The notes beneath the pieces are model-generated. The model saw nothing but the letters and a program-made list of their open reading frames with translations. It was not told the DNA's origin and made no database searches. The translations under genes were made by a program, and so were the position numbers. Source: Streptomyces sp. PsTaAH-137 (GTDB lineage Bacteria; Actinomycetota; Actinomycetes; Streptomycetales; Streptomycetaceae). Taken from it: a stretch of 64,000 bases of DNA. This document shows, in pieces, positions 24,565-34,373 of this stretch. The stretch's first letter is position 1; each line of letters opens with the position of its first letter. The stretch spans positions 59,397-123,396 of the forward strand of contig NZ_QLLY01000023.1 in NCBI RefSeq assembly GCF_003259365.1. The letters run 5' to 3'.

Positions 24565-25706
24565 CGGCCCGCCTCCGGCAGCGGTATGCGCGCCGTGACC
24601 CGGAAGCCGCCCTCCGGCTCCGGCCCCGCGCTGAACTCGCCGTGCAGCAGGCTCACCCGCTCCCGCATCCCCGTGATCCCCATACCGGGGACGGTAGCCG
24701 AGCCGCCCGTGCCCGCGTCGGTGATCTCCAGGACGAGCGCGTCGTCGCTCCGGCGGACGGCGACCCGGCAGGCGTCGACGTGGGCGTGCTTGACGACGTT
24801 GGTGAGGGATTCCTGGACGATGCGGTACGCGGCCAGCTCGATGTCCGACGGCAGCGGCCCCTCGGAGCCGGTGCGCACGAGGTCGACCCTGACGCCCGCG
24901 TCCCGGCCGGTGGCGGCGGCGAGCGCGTCGAGGTCGCCGAGTCCGGCGGTCGGAGCGAGCGAGTCGGAGCCGTCCGGGTCGGCCTCGCGCAGCGCGACGA
25001 GGGTGCGGCGCAGCCCGGCGAGAGTCTCCCTGCTGGTGTCCTCGATCGCGGACAGGGCCTCGCGTGCCTCGCGCGGACGAGACTCGACGACCCGGGCGGC
25101 GACGCCCGACTGGATCGCGATGACGCCGATGCTGTGAGACACCATGTCGTGCAACTCCCGCGCGATGCGCAGCCGTTCGGCGGTGACGGCCTCGGTGACG
25201 GCCCGGGTGCGCAGCGCCTCGGCGTGGGTGCGGCGCTCCCCCGCGAGCAGTCCGACCATGCAGGCGACGAGCAGGGCGAGCACGGCGACGGCGACACCGC
25301 CGACGAGGTTGCCTGCCTGCGCCAGGGAGGCGATCCCGACGGTCTGGGCGACGAAGGAGAGGCCGATCCCGGTGTACCACTGCCACCTCGGCCGGGTGGC
25401 GATCAGATAACCGAGCGCCACATCGGCCGAAGCGAACGCCAGCAGGGTCACCTCCCGCGAACCGCCCCAGTACCCGCCGTTCGGCTGGACGAACGCGGCG
25501 ACCAGCGTCCCGAGGAGGATCAGCACCAGGCCCGCCAGCGGCGTCCGGCGCACCACCCCCGTGAGCAGCACCGCCGACAGGGCCACACCGAAGGCGCGCA
25601 CCTCGGGCGCGACCCATGAGAAGCCGAACAGGGCCAGGGAGAGGGCCAACGGGTAGAGGGCGAGGCCGCCCCAGGCGGCACCACGGGAGGTGGAGGTCGT
25701 GTTCAC
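24561..25706 (-). CDS. Two-component sensor histidine kinase (HisKA_3 type)
   Basis: This 381-residue kinase has about five N-terminal membrane helices without a large extracytoplasmic sensor. It then has the HisKA_3 dimerisation helix with the phospho-His in ARELHDMVSHSIGVIAIQSG, and an HATPase domain with N-box ESLTNVVKHAHV and G-boxes DAGTGG and GMGITGMRERV. It overlaps its response regulator by ATGA. The lack of a periplasmic domain suggests intramembrane sensing, for example of envelope stress, but the signal is unknown. Confidence 0.9.
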   Translation of the reverse strand: MNTTSTSRGAAWGGLALYPLALSLALFGFSWVAPEVRAFGVALSAVLLTGVVRRTPLAGLVLILLGTLVAAFVQPNGGYWGGSREVTLLAFASADVALGYLIATRPRWQWYTGIGLSFVAQTVGIASLAQAGNLVGGVAVAVLALLVACMVGLLAGERRTHAEALRTRAVTEAVTAERLRIARELHDMVSHSIGVIAIQSGVAARVVESRPREAREALSAIEDTSRETLAGLRRTLVALREADPDGSDSLAPTAGLGDLDALAAATGRDAGVRVDLVRTGSEGPLPSDIELAAYRIVQESLTNVVKHAHVDACRVAVRRSDDALVLEITDAGTGGSATVPGMGITGMRERVSLLHGEFSAGPEPEGGFRVTARIPLPEAGR

Positions 25707-25738
25707 ACCGGTGAGCCTACGAAGGCCCGGTCATCCAC

Positions 25739-25774
25739 ACATCGGCCCACGGGATGCATCCCGTGGGCCGATGT
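25739..25774 (-). terminator. 36-bp perfect palindrome after gamma-glutamyltransferase
   Basis: The 18-bp arm ACATCGGCCCACGGGATG is followed directly by its exact complement, centred between 25756 and 25757. It starts 20 bp after the ggt stop and precedes the kinase gene on the same strand. A terminator is the simplest reading, although an operator for the kinase operon cannot be excluded. Confidence 0.7.
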
Positions 25775-25794
25775 CCGCCGCGTTGTACGGGCCG

Positions 25795-27603
25795 TCACTT
25801 GCCGGGACTGACCACCATCGCGGAACCCCCGCCGCGCCGCACCTTCTCGGCGGCGGCGAGCCACTTGCCGCCCGGGAGCCGCTGCACACCGGTGGCGGCC
25901 CCGATCTCCGGGTTCAGCTTGAAGGAGTGCCCGATGGCTTCGAGCTTCGCCCGCAACGCGCTGTCGTACAGGCCCGGTTCGAGCTCGGTCTGCGCGGCGT
26001 TGCGCTGGCTGGCGCGCGGCGCCGCGATGGCGTCGACGAGCGGCAGCCCGCGGTCGAGGAACCCGGTGAGCGTCTGGAGGACGGTGGTGATGATGGTGGC
26101 GCCACCGGGTGAACCGACGGCGACGACCGGCTGGTTGTGCCGGTCGAGCACGATCGTCGGGGAGATCGACGAGCGCGGCCGCTTGCCGGGGCCCGGCAGG
26201 TTCGGGTCGTGCACGTCCGGACTGGCCGGCGCGAAGGAGAAGTCGGTCAGCTCGTTGTTGAGCAGGAAGCCGCGGCCGGGCACGGTGATGCCGCTGCCGC
26301 CGGTCTGCTCGATGGTGAGGGTGTAGGAGACGACGTTGCCCCACTTGTCGGCGGTGGTGAGGTGCGTGGTGTTCTCGCCCTCGTACGTCGTCGGCGCCGC
26401 CTTGTCACCGGCCTTGCCGCACTTCCCCGGGTGCTTCGGATCGCCGGGTGTCACCGGGCTGGTGAGCACCGCGTCGTCCTTGATGAGGCAGGCCCGCGAG
26501 TCGGCGTACTTCTGCGACAGCAGCTGCCGGGTGGGTACGTCCTCGAAGGCCGGGTCGCCGACCCAGCGGCCCCGGTCGGCGAAGGCGATCCGGCTGGCCT
26601 CGATGTACTGGTGCAGGTACTGGACGGCGGACGCCTTCGACAGGTTCTTCCGTTCCAGGATGTTGAGCGCTTCGCCGACAGTGGTGCCGCCGGACGAGGA
26701 CGGCGCGATCGAGTAGACGCCGAGCCCGCGGTATGAGGTCTTCGACGGGGCCTGGAACTTGGCGCGGTACGCCTTCAGGTCCTTCACCGAGAGCTTGCCG
26801 GGCCGGGCCACGTAGTCCGAACCCGGATCGACCGGCGGCTTGTTGGCCGTCCGGACGATGTCGTCGCCGATGTCACCGCGATAGACGGCGCCCATGCCCT
26901 CGCGGGCCAACTGGGCGTAGGTGCGGGCCAGATCGGGGTTCTTGAAGGTGGAGCCGACGACCGGGAGCTGTCCGCCCGGCAGGAACAGCTGCGCCGTGTC
27001 GGGGAAGTCGCGGAAGCGGGCCTCGTTCGACGCGGTCTGCGAGCGGAAGGTGTCGTCGACGGTGAAGCCGTCGCGGGCCAGCTTCTCGGCGGGCTTCAGG
27101 ACCGTGCCGAGCCGTCGGCTGCCCCAGGCGTCGAGCGCCGACTGCCAGGTCGCCGGGGTGCCGGGCGTGCCCACGCTCAGCCCGCTGGTCACGGCGTCGG
27201 TGAAGGCGAGCGGCTTGCCGTTCTCCAGGAACAGGTCGGATCCCGCGGTCAGCGGCGCGGTCTCCCGGCCGTCGATCGTGTGGACCTTGCGGGACTTGGC
27301 GTCGTAGTAGACGAAGTAGCCGCCACCGCCCACGCCCGACGAATAGGGCTCCGTGACACCGAGGGCTGCGGCGGTGGCGACGGCGGCGTCCACCGCGTTG
27401 CCCCCGTGGCGCAGGACCTCGATGCCCGCGGCCGAGGCGTCCGCGTCGACGCTCGCGACGGCGCCGCCGTAGCCGACGGCCACCGGCTGCTTCTTCGGCG
27501 TGGCGGAAGCGGCTCCGGCGGAGGGCGGCGCCGCCGCGCCGACGGCCACCATGCTCGCCGCCACCGCGCACAACGACAGATTCCGCCCAACTGAACGTCT
27601 CAT
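25795..27603 (-). CDS. ggt: Gamma-glutamyltransferase (secreted)
   Basis: This 602-residue secreted enzyme cleaves the gamma-glutamyl bond of glutathione and related compounds. A signal peptide ends near AGAASA. The large subunit is followed by the autoprocessing site, where the catalytic Thr of GENTTHLTTADKWGNVVSYT becomes the new N-terminus. The substrate-binding GSGITVPGRGFLLNNELTDF and the SPGGATII motif are also present. GGAGG precedes ATG 27603 closely. Gene order does not link it to the neighbouring kinase, and a strong palindrome follows it. Confidence 0.93.
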   Translation of the reverse strand: MRRSVGRNLSLCAVAASMVAVGAAAPPSAGAASATPKKQPVAVGYGGAVASVDADASAAGIEVLRHGGNAVDAAVATAAALGVTEPYSSGVGGGGYFVYYDAKSRKVHTIDGRETAPLTAGSDLFLENGKPLAFTDAVTSGLSVGTPGTPATWQSALDAWGSRRLGTVLKPAEKLARDGFTVDDTFRSQTASNEARFRDFPDTAQLFLPGGQLPVVGSTFKNPDLARTYAQLAREGMGAVYRGDIGDDIVRTANKPPVDPGSDYVARPGKLSVKDLKAYRAKFQAPSKTSYRGLGVYSIAPSSSGGTTVGEALNILERKNLSKASAVQYLHQYIEASRIAFADRGRWVGDPAFEDVPTRQLLSQKYADSRACLIKDDAVLTSPVTPGDPKHPGKCGKAGDKAAPTTYEGENTTHLTTADKWGNVVSYTLTIEQTGGSGITVPGRGFLLNNELTDFSFAPASPDVHDPNLPGPGKRPRSSISPTIVLDRHNQPVVAVGSPGGATIITTVLQTLTGFLDRGLPLVDAIAAPRASQRNAAQTELEPGLYDSALRAKLEAIGHSFKLNPEIGAATGVQRLPGGKWLAAAEKVRRGGGSAMVVSPGK

Positions 27604-27706
27604 CGGTACCTCCGGTCAACAGCGGTTCGCGCAGCGTAACTTGACTTCCGCCACCCGTCAGGACCCCCTCGAACACCGGTGCGTCGGTTGGCTAGAGTGC
27701 GCCCCC

Positions 27707-28480
27707 ATGACTGACGACGTGCGCACCATCGTCCTCGGCCTGGTCGCGGCGGGCATCTGCGTCGCGCTGGGCTGGGTCGCCCGTACCCAACTGTGGCGGC
27801 GCAGGCTCCGCCGCAAGCAGACCTTCTTCGGACTGCCCGCCAACTCCGAGTCGCTGCTGGTGGTGAACCGGGACGCGGGCGGTCCCGAGCTGACGGTGAA
27901 GCGGCACGACGTCTTCGCCCTCCTCGAACTCTCCGCCGTCGTCAAGGACTGCGGCGCCCACGCCCAGATCGTCGCCCACGACACGGCCCAGCAGGGCTTC
28001 GGCGAGCGCACCGAGTTCTGTGTCGGAGGGCCCGGGTCCAACCGGCGGATGGCGGCCCACATGGTGAGCCTGCTGCCCGGGATCCGGGTCAACACCGACC
28101 CCGAGCCGGGCCCGGACCGCGGCGCCTTCCAGATCGGCACCGAGCGCCACCGCCTGGAGCCCGGCAGAGCCGAGTACGTGGTCCTGGCCCGGCTCACCGC
28201 CGGGGACGCGGGAGACGCGGGGCAGGCGAGACCGGTGTTCCTCTGCTGCGGGCAGCTGCCCATCACCCATCAGGCCGCGACCCGCTATCTGGCCCGGCAC
28301 CACGAGCGGCTGGCGCGCAAGTACGGCGGCGGGTCGTTCGTGCTGCTGCTGAAGGTCGTGAACTCGGGCGCCTACGGCCCGGACGTCGTCGAGCTGGTGG
28401 CGGATGTCACGAAGGCGGCGCAGACTCCGCTGCCCGCACCGGCGACGCCGCCGCGCAGCACGCACCGCGCGAACAAATAA
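27707..28480 (+). CDS. Membrane-anchored protein of unknown function
   Basis: I do not recognise this 257-residue protein with certainty. One N-terminal helix (IVLGLVAAGICVALGWVA) is followed by a very basic stretch (RRRLRRKQ) that orients the rest to the cytoplasm. The soluble part has an alpha/beta look, with SLLVVNRDAGGPELTVKRHD and CVGGPGSNRRMAAHM; the GGPxxN turn resembles a nucleotide- or sugar-phosphate-binding loop. No ribosome site is seen. TAGAGT at 27693-27698 lies 8 nt before the ATG, which suggests a leaderless mRNA. Confidence 0.7.
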   Translation: MTDDVRTIVLGLVAAGICVALGWVARTQLWRRRLRRKQTFFGLPANSESLLVVNRDAGGPELTVKRHDVFALLELSAVVKDCGAHAQIVAHDTAQQGFGERTEFCVGGPGSNRRMAAHMVSLLPGIRVNTDPEPGPDRGAFQIGTERHRLEPGRAEYVVLARLTAGDAGDAGQARPVFLCCGQLPITHQAATRYLARHHERLARKYGGGSFVLLLKVVNSGAYGPDVVELVADVTKAAQTPLPAPATPPRSTHRANK

Positions 28481-28503
28481 GCACACACCTCCACGGACCA
28501 AGG

Positions 28504-28546
28504 GAGCGGTGCCCCCGTCGCGTACGAATGCGACAGGGGCCCGCTC
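28504..28546. terminator. Bidirectional hairpin terminator
   Basis: An imperfect stem pairs GAGCGGTGCCCCCGTCGC (28504-28521) with GCGACAGGGGCCCGCTC (28530-28546) around an 8-base loop. It lies between the convergent ends of the unknown membrane protein gene and gluD, so it can serve both strands. Confidence 0.65.
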
Positions 28547-28652
28547 GGCCTCGGCAAGCAGGCCCGCTCCCGTCCGGCGCAGCTGACCTTCTCCCCGTAC
28601 GCGCGGGGAGTGATCTCCGGCTGTCGCTGGGCGGAAACCGCCGATGCTCTGG

Positions 28653-29522
28653 CTACTGCCGGCCCGGCAGCAGCGTCCCTGGTTCGGCCGGCGCGACATC
28701 GGCGGCCTCGGTCTTGGGACTGCGCCGCTGCCGCCGGGCCACCCACTGGGCGAACCACGACAACAGCATGCACATCCCGATGTAGATCGGAGAGATCACC
28801 ATCACCACAGGGATGAAGGGCAAATCGTAGTCGAGGTTCGACGCGATCAGCTTCCCGGCGTGGAGGAACTCCTCATAGGTGATCAGATAGCCGAGCGAGG
28901 TGTCCTTCAGCGCGACCACCAGCTGGCTGATGATGGCGGGCAGCATGGCCCGCACGGCCTGCGGTACGAGCACGTAGGCCATGACCTGCGTCTTGCGCAT
29001 GCCGAGGGCGTACGCGGCCTCGCGCTGGCCCCGCTCCACGGAGTTGATGCCGGAGCGGAAGACCTCGGCGAGAACGGAGCCGTTGTAGAGGGTCAGGCCC
29101 GCGACCAGGGCGGGCAGCGGCTCGACCTTCAGGGCCACGTAGATGAAGAAGATCATCACCAGGACCGGCATGGCGCGGAAGAACTCCACGCACAGCGTGG
29201 CCAGCCAGCGCACCGGCTTGTGGTCGGAGAGCCGTCCGACGGCGAGCACGGTGCCGAGCGCGAGGGAGAGCACGGCCGAGATGGCGAACGCCTTCAGCGT
29301 GTTCCCGAGGCCGCGCAGCAGCAGCTCCTGGATGCCCTTGTACTCGAAGGGCGTCCACTTGGTGGCCGTGAACTGGTCGGTGTCGAAGAGCAGGTACAGC
29401 AGCCAGGCGACGAGCCCGAGCACGATGAGGGTGGAGATGAGCCCGTAGATCTTGTGGCGGCGCTCGGTGTTCGGCCCGGGGATGTCGTAGAGGGCGGTGG
29501 CGGAGTGGTCGAGTGCTTTCAT
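28653..29522 (-). CDS. gluD: Glutamate-type ABC transporter permease GluD
   Basis: This 289-residue permease belongs to the polar amino acid (HisM/GlnP) family. The coupling motif is clear in GINSVERGQREAAYALGMRK, and the family element LCVEFFRAMPVLVMIFFIY precedes it. A hydrophilic C-terminal tail of about 25 residues follows the last helix. ATG 29522 overlaps the gluC stop by 4 bp. With GluC it forms a heterodimeric channel; the gluA-B-C-D order matches glutamate uptake systems of actinobacteria. Confidence 0.9.
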   Translation of the reverse strand: MKALDHSATALYDIPGPNTERRHKIYGLISTLIVLGLVAWLLYLLFDTDQFTATKWTPFEYKGIQELLLRGLGNTLKAFAISAVLSLALGTVLAVGRLSDHKPVRWLATLCVEFFRAMPVLVMIFFIYVALKVEPLPALVAGLTLYNGSVLAEVFRSGINSVERGQREAAYALGMRKTQVMAYVLVPQAVRAMLPAIISQLVVALKDTSLGYLITYEEFLHAGKLIASNLDYDLPFIPVVMVISPIYIGMCMLLSWFAQWVARRQRRSPKTEAADVAPAEPGTLLPGRQ

Positions 29523-30163
29523 CGGGCGACTCCCCAGCGCTTTTCCAGGACGTTGAAGAGCGCGCTGATGGCGAGGGTGATGATGAGGTAGCCGAGCGCG
29601 ATCCAGACGAACGTCCAGATGATGTTGTAGCCGAGTTCGCTGAGCGTCTTGTACGTGCCGAGCAGTTCGACGACGCTGAACGCGCCGGCGATGGCCGAGT
29701 TCTTGGCGAGCGCGATCAGCGTGGAGCCGACCGGCGGGATCACCGACCGGAAGGCCTGCGGCAGGATCACGGTGGTCAGCGTCTGCCCGAAGGTCATGCC
29801 GAGGCTGCGGGCCGCCTCGCCCTGGCCGCGGGGCACGGTGTTGATGCCGGAGCGCAGCGCCTCGCAGATGAACGCGGAGGTGTAGCAGCCCAGCGCGAGC
29901 ACCGCGAACAGCTGGAAGGGCAGGACCAGGCCGAAGCGCGGCAGGCCGAGCAGCACCGCGAAGAACAGCAGGGTCAGCGGGGTGTTGCGCAGGACGGTGA
30001 CCCAGGCGGTGCCGAAGGCGCGGAAGGAGCCGACGGGCGCGACGCGGAACGACGCCATCACGAAGCCGAGCACCAGCGCGAGGACCGAGGCGTAGACGGT
30101 GAGCTCGACGGTACCGAGGAAGCCCTTCCAGTACGTCGAGAAGTTGTCGGTCAGGACATTCAT
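29519..30163 (-). CDS. gluC: Glutamate-type ABC transporter permease GluC
   Basis: This 214-residue permease has the compact polar amino acid fold. The N-terminal motif GFLGTVELTVYASVLALVLG is followed by TVLRNTPLTLLFFAVLLGLP and the EAA loop GINTVPRGQGEAARSLGMTF. It is encoded 11 bp after gluB and overlaps gluD by 4 bp. Function as half of the channel is well supported by family; glutamate specificity rests on the operon. Confidence 0.9.
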   Translation of the reverse strand: MNVLTDNFSTYWKGFLGTVELTVYASVLALVLGFVMASFRVAPVGSFRAFGTAWVTVLRNTPLTLLFFAVLLGLPRFGLVLPFQLFAVLALGCYTSAFICEALRSGINTVPRGQGEAARSLGMTFGQTLTTVILPQAFRSVIPPVGSTLIALAKNSAIAGAFSVVELLGTYKTLSELGYNIIWTFVWIALGYLIITLAISALFNVLEKRWGVAR

Positions 30164-30174
30164 GGGACGCCTCC

Positions 30175-31086
30175 TCAGTTCGCCGGGTAGCGGTCGATGG
30201 CCGGCGGCTTCGGCGCGGCCTCACCGGACAGGCCGAGCGTGGCCTCGAAGGCCTTCTTCCAGTCGCCGTTCTTCTCGCGGGCCTCAAGGGCGTCGTCCAT
30301 GGCGAACCGGAGCGCGGTGTCGCTCTTGGGCAGGCCGATGCCGTACGGCTCCTCGGAGAACGGCTTGCCGGCGATCTTCATCTCGTCCGGCGCCTTGGCG
30401 GCGAAGCCGAGCAGGATCGCGTCGTCGGTGGTGACCGCGTCGACCTGATAGGTCAGCAGGTTGTCGACGCAGATGGAGTACGTGTCGTACGCGACGAGGT
30501 CGGCCTTCGGGTAGTCGGCCTGGATGCGCTGGTACGGGGTCGAACCGGCGGCCGAGCAGACGCGCTTGCCGGCGAGGTCCTTGGGCCCGTCGATGTCGTC
30601 CTCGTCGGTGCGGACGAGGAGGGACTGGCCGGCCATGTAGTAGGGCCCGGCGAAGCCGACGAGCTTCTTGCGGTTGTCGTTGATGGTGTAGGTGCCGACG
30701 TAGTAGTCGATCTGCCCGTTCTGCAGGGCGGTCTCGCGGTTGGCGGAGGCGATCGTCTTGAACCGGATCCGCTTCGGGTCGAGGCCCAGCGAGGCCGACA
30801 TCATCTTGGCGATCTCGATGTCGAAACCGGAGTAGACGCCGTTGGCGGGGTTCTTCTCGCCGAGGTAGGGCTGGTCCTCCTTGGCGCCGACCACGAAGTA
30901 GCCGCGGCTCTTCGCCTTCTTCCACGTCTTCGAGTCGGGCAGCGAGAACCCCTGGGCGATGCCGTACTTGGGGAGTTCGTCGGCCGACGGGCCCTTGGTG
31001 GGCGGGCTGCCGTCCTTGCCGCAGGCGGTGGCGGCCGAGGCCGTCACCAGGAGCGCGGCGAGCAGCCGGAGCGACTTGGGAAACAT
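30175..31086 (-). CDS. gluB: Glutamate-binding lipoprotein GluB
   Basis: This 303-residue protein is a family 3 amino acid binding protein. The signal ends with the lipobox SAATAC. The mature part has VVGAKEDQPYLGEKNPANGV, GFDIEIAKMMSASLGLDP and IDYYVGTYTINDNRKKLVGF, characteristic of glutamate/aspartate binders. I start at ATG 31086, where GGGGGAG lies about 11 nt upstream; a GTG at 31098 is the alternative. It is followed directly by gluC and preceded by gluA. Confidence 0.9.
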   Translation of the reverse strand: MFPKSLRLLAALLVTASAATACGKDGSPPTKGPSADELPKYGIAQGFSLPDSKTWKKAKSRGYFVVGAKEDQPYLGEKNPANGVYSGFDIEIAKMMSASLGLDPKRIRFKTIASANRETALQNGQIDYYVGTYTINDNRKKLVGFAGPYYMAGQSLLVRTDEDDIDGPKDLAGKRVCSAAGSTPYQRIQADYPKADLVAYDTYSICVDNLLTYQVDAVTTDDAILLGFAAKAPDEMKIAGKPFSEEPYGIGLPKSDTALRFAMDDALEAREKNGDWKKAFEATLGLSGEAAPKPPAIDRYPAN

Positions 31087-31105
31087 GTGGTGCTGCACTC
31101 CCCCG

Positions 31106-31849
<744 letters not shown>

Positions 31850-31887
31850 GGCAGTCCCTGCCCACTCATCGCTGTGTCGGTCCGCGC

Positions 31888-31942
31888 AAACTACCCACGC
31901 CGTTTTGGGACTTAATGGACGACACGCTCGTATGGGCATTAA
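31888..31942 (-). promoter_or_regulatory. Promoter and dyad upstream of gluA
   Basis: On the minus strand TTAAGT (31915-31910) and TAGTTT (31893-31888) are spaced 16 bp apart and fit a vegetative promoter. TTAATG (31912-31917) and CATTAA (31937-31942) form a dyad with its left arm over the -35 box, a candidate operator. Confidence 0.5.
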
Positions 31943-31967
31943 CCGTATTTGCTGCTCAGCGGTACGG

Positions 31968-32414
31968 TCAGGACTCGGCGGCCTCCGCGTAGAACTGCGA
32001 CAGCTCGGGCGCGCCGCTCTCGGCCCACTCGTGTCCCGCCTCGACCACGTCGATCTCCCGGCCGGACGTCAGACGCACCACGGGCTGCCCGTTGGGCCAG
32101 ATCACCCAGGCCGCACCGGCCACATGGCGGACCATGATCGTGCCCAGGTAGAGGCCCGCGTCATTGCCGAGCCAGTGCAGTACGTCCTCGTCCTCCCGCC
32201 AGCGCGGCACGAGTTGGTCGAGGGCGGCCAACGAGGCGACGGAGTCGTCGAGTTCCACCCCGGCGACCTCCGCCTGGGCGCGCAACAGCTCGCACTCGGA
32301 CAGCAGTTCGGCGACTCCTTCGGCGCCGGAGTTGTCCTCGACGCCCGGACCGGACACGACGATGGGGGTGCTCCCGTGCTTCTTGCGCCACTGGTCCACG
32401 AAAGGGATCTTCAT
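31968..32414 (-). CDS. Small conserved actinobacterial protein (probable DUF6278)
   Basis: This 148-residue cytosolic protein has no signal or membrane segment. It begins MKIPFVDQWRKKHGS and contains LLSECELLRAQAEVAGVELD and WLGNDAGLYLGTIMVRHVAG, ending with ESGAPELSQFYAEA. I recognise the pattern as the Streptomyces DUF6278 family from memory, with moderate certainty. The function is unknown. It is divergent from the SGNH hydrolase gene and ends about 50 bp before the gluA promoter. Confidence 0.75.
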   Translation of the reverse strand: MKIPFVDQWRKKHGSTPIVVSGPGVEDNSGAEGVAELLSECELLRAQAEVAGVELDDSVASLAALDQLVPRWREDEDVLHWLGNDAGLYLGTIMVRHVAGAAWVIWPNGQPVVRLTSGREIDVVEAGHEWAESGAPELSQFYAEAAES

Positions 32415-32592
32415 ACCGACCAGCGTCGCATTCGGCGCCGTCGGCGCACCACAGGCGCGCGGGCCAAGGTGACCGGCCGTTCGCGGGGTGTTCACAGCCA
32501 CTTCGGCCGCACCTCATTGACGCGTTCCTGACGCATCCTTACGTTCATGGCGCACCAGTCACGGCACGCACACCGACGGAAGGGAGCCGGCC

Positions 32593-34362
32593 GTGCGCCG
32601 ACGCACCTGGGGAACAGCCGTCCTGCTGGCCGTCTGCGCGGGTCTCACCCCCGTCACGACGGCGCAGGCCGCACCGCACGGACCCGAGCCGCTCCCGCTG
32701 GAGCGGCTTTTCGACAATCGGGCGGTGAGCGACGACGCCGCGCCCAGCGAGGCGGACTTCGACGGTGCGGGCGGTTCACTGTCCGCGCGGGATCTCGACG
32801 CGGCGGGCTGGACTCCCGGCCGGGGACTGGGAGTTGACGGCGCGCGTCTGACCTGGCCACGCTCGGTAGGGAAAGCTTTCGACAACGTCGTCGCGGACGG
32901 GCAGCGGGTGCGGGTGACCGGGCGCGGTGACGCGCTGGCCTTCCTGGTCGCGGGGACCGGTGGGGACGCGTCGGGTGCGGGTGCCGTGCGGTACGCGGAC
33001 GGTTCGCGGTCCTCGTACACGCTGACCGCGCCGGACTGGCGGACGGGCCCGCTCGCGACGAAGGCCGTCGCGCTGGCGCACCGGAACACCCCGGACGGCC
33101 AACTGGCCGAAAAGACACGGCTGTTCGTGGTGAGCGTGCCGCTGCGGGCCGGGCGGTCCGTCGCGTCCGTGGAGCTGCCGCGGGCCGGAGGGGCCGCGCT
33201 TCATGTGTTCGCCCTGTCCGTGCGCGCGGAGCCACGGGGGTGGACGGGGACCTGGTCGGCGTCGCCCGCCGGGTACACGGTGGTGGGCCCGTGGGCCGAC
33301 CGCACGGTACGGCTCGTGGTGCACACCAGCGCGGGCGGGCCGCGGATGCGGATCCGCCTGGAGAACACCTTCGCGTCGACGCCCGTACGGATCGGGAGCG
33401 CGTCGGTGGCGGTGCAGGGAGCCGGTGCCGAGGCGAGCGGCGCGCCGGTGCCGCTGCGGTTCCGGGGCGCGTCCGGCACCCGACTCCCCGCCGGCGCGCA
33501 GGTGTTCAGCGATCCGGTCGACTTCGACGTACCGGCCGCGACGAACCTCCTGGTGAGTTTCCATCTGCCGGAGCCGGTGGCCTCGGCTCCTGTGCACAGC
33601 CAGGCCATCCAGACCGGTTACGTCAGCGGGCCCGGGGACCACGCGGCGGAGGCGGCCGGGGCGGCCTACACGTCCACGGTCACGTACTGGCCGCTGCTCA
33701 CGGGGGTCGACGTGGGCGGCGGCCCGGGGTCGGTGGTGCTGCTCGGCGACTCCATCACCGACGGTGTGAAGTCGACGCAGGACGCCAACCACCGGTGGCC
33801 CGACGTGCTGGCCACGCGGCTGCTCGGACAGTCGAAGGTGCCGCGCTACGGGGTGCTGAACCAGGGGATCTCGGCGAACAAGGTCGTCACCGACCGGTAC
33901 CCCGGTGACGGGATCTCCACGGACACCGGCGGGGTGAGCGCCCTGCACCGGCTGGACCGGGACGTGCTGGCCCAGACGTCGGCCCGTACCGTCGTGGTCT
34001 TCCAGGGGATCAACGACGTGCGCTGGGGCGCGACGGCGGAGCAGGTCGGGGCCGGGCTCCGGGAGATCGTGCGGCGGGCGCACGCGCGCGGGCTGAAGGT
34101 GCTCGGGGCGACGATCACGCCGTGCGAGGGCGAGGCGCTGTGCCCGGCCGCCGTCGACGCCGAGCGGGTCGCCGTGAACACGTATCTGCGCGGGCCGGAC
34201 TCGCCCTTCGACGGGCTGGCCGACTTCGACGCCGTGGTGCGCGATCCGGCGCATCCCGCCCGGATGCTGCCCGCCTACGACAGCGGGGACCATCTGCATC
34301 CGGGCGACGCGGGCCTGAAGGCCCTGGCCGACTCGGTCGACCTGCGGATGCTGGTGCCGTAG
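32593..34362 (+). CDS. Secreted SGNH/GDSL-family hydrolase
   Basis: This 589-residue protein is a secreted esterase-like hydrolase. Residues 1-27 are a signal peptide ending TTAQAA. The SGNH catalytic domain occupies the C-terminal ~220 residues, with block I VVLLGDSITDGV (nucleophile Ser), block II Gly and block III GINDV, and block V SGDHLHPGDAG with Asp and His. The ~340 residues before it include a beta-rich region (WTGTWSASPAGYTVVGP) also found next to GDSL domains. Start is GTG 32593 with GGAAGGGAG upstream. The true substrate (lipid, xylan ester or other) is unknown. Confidence 0.87.
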   Translation: MRRRTWGTAVLLAVCAGLTPVTTAQAAPHGPEPLPLERLFDNRAVSDDAAPSEADFDGAGGSLSARDLDAAGWTPGRGLGVDGARLTWPRSVGKAFDNVVADGQRVRVTGRGDALAFLVAGTGGDASGAGAVRYADGSRSSYTLTAPDWRTGPLATKAVALAHRNTPDGQLAEKTRLFVVSVPLRAGRSVASVELPRAGGAALHVFALSVRAEPRGWTGTWSASPAGYTVVGPWADRTVRLVVHTSAGGPRMRIRLENTFASTPVRIGSASVAVQGAGAEASGAPVPLRFRGASGTRLPAGAQVFSDPVDFDVPAATNLLVSFHLPEPVASAPVHSQAIQTGYVSGPGDHAAEAAGAAYTSTVTYWPLLTGVDVGGGPGSVVLLGDSITDGVKSTQDANHRWPDVLATRLLGQSKVPRYGVLNQGISANKVVTDRYPGDGISTDTGGVSALHRLDRDVLAQTSARTVVVFQGINDVRWGATAEQVGAGLREIVRRAHARGLKVLGATITPCEGEALCPAAVDAERVAVNTYLRGPDSPFDGLADFDAVVRDPAHPARMLPAYDSGDHLHPGDAGLKALADSVDLRMLVP

Positions 34363-34373
34363 CGCGCCTACGG
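34357..34373. terminator. Convergent hairpin containing both stop codons
   Basis: CCGTAG and CTACGG form a 6-bp stem with a CGCGC loop. The left arm holds the TAG stop of the plus-strand hydrolase and the right arm holds the TAG stop of the minus-strand methyltransferase, so the two genes share one compact 3' end. Confidence 0.5.
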
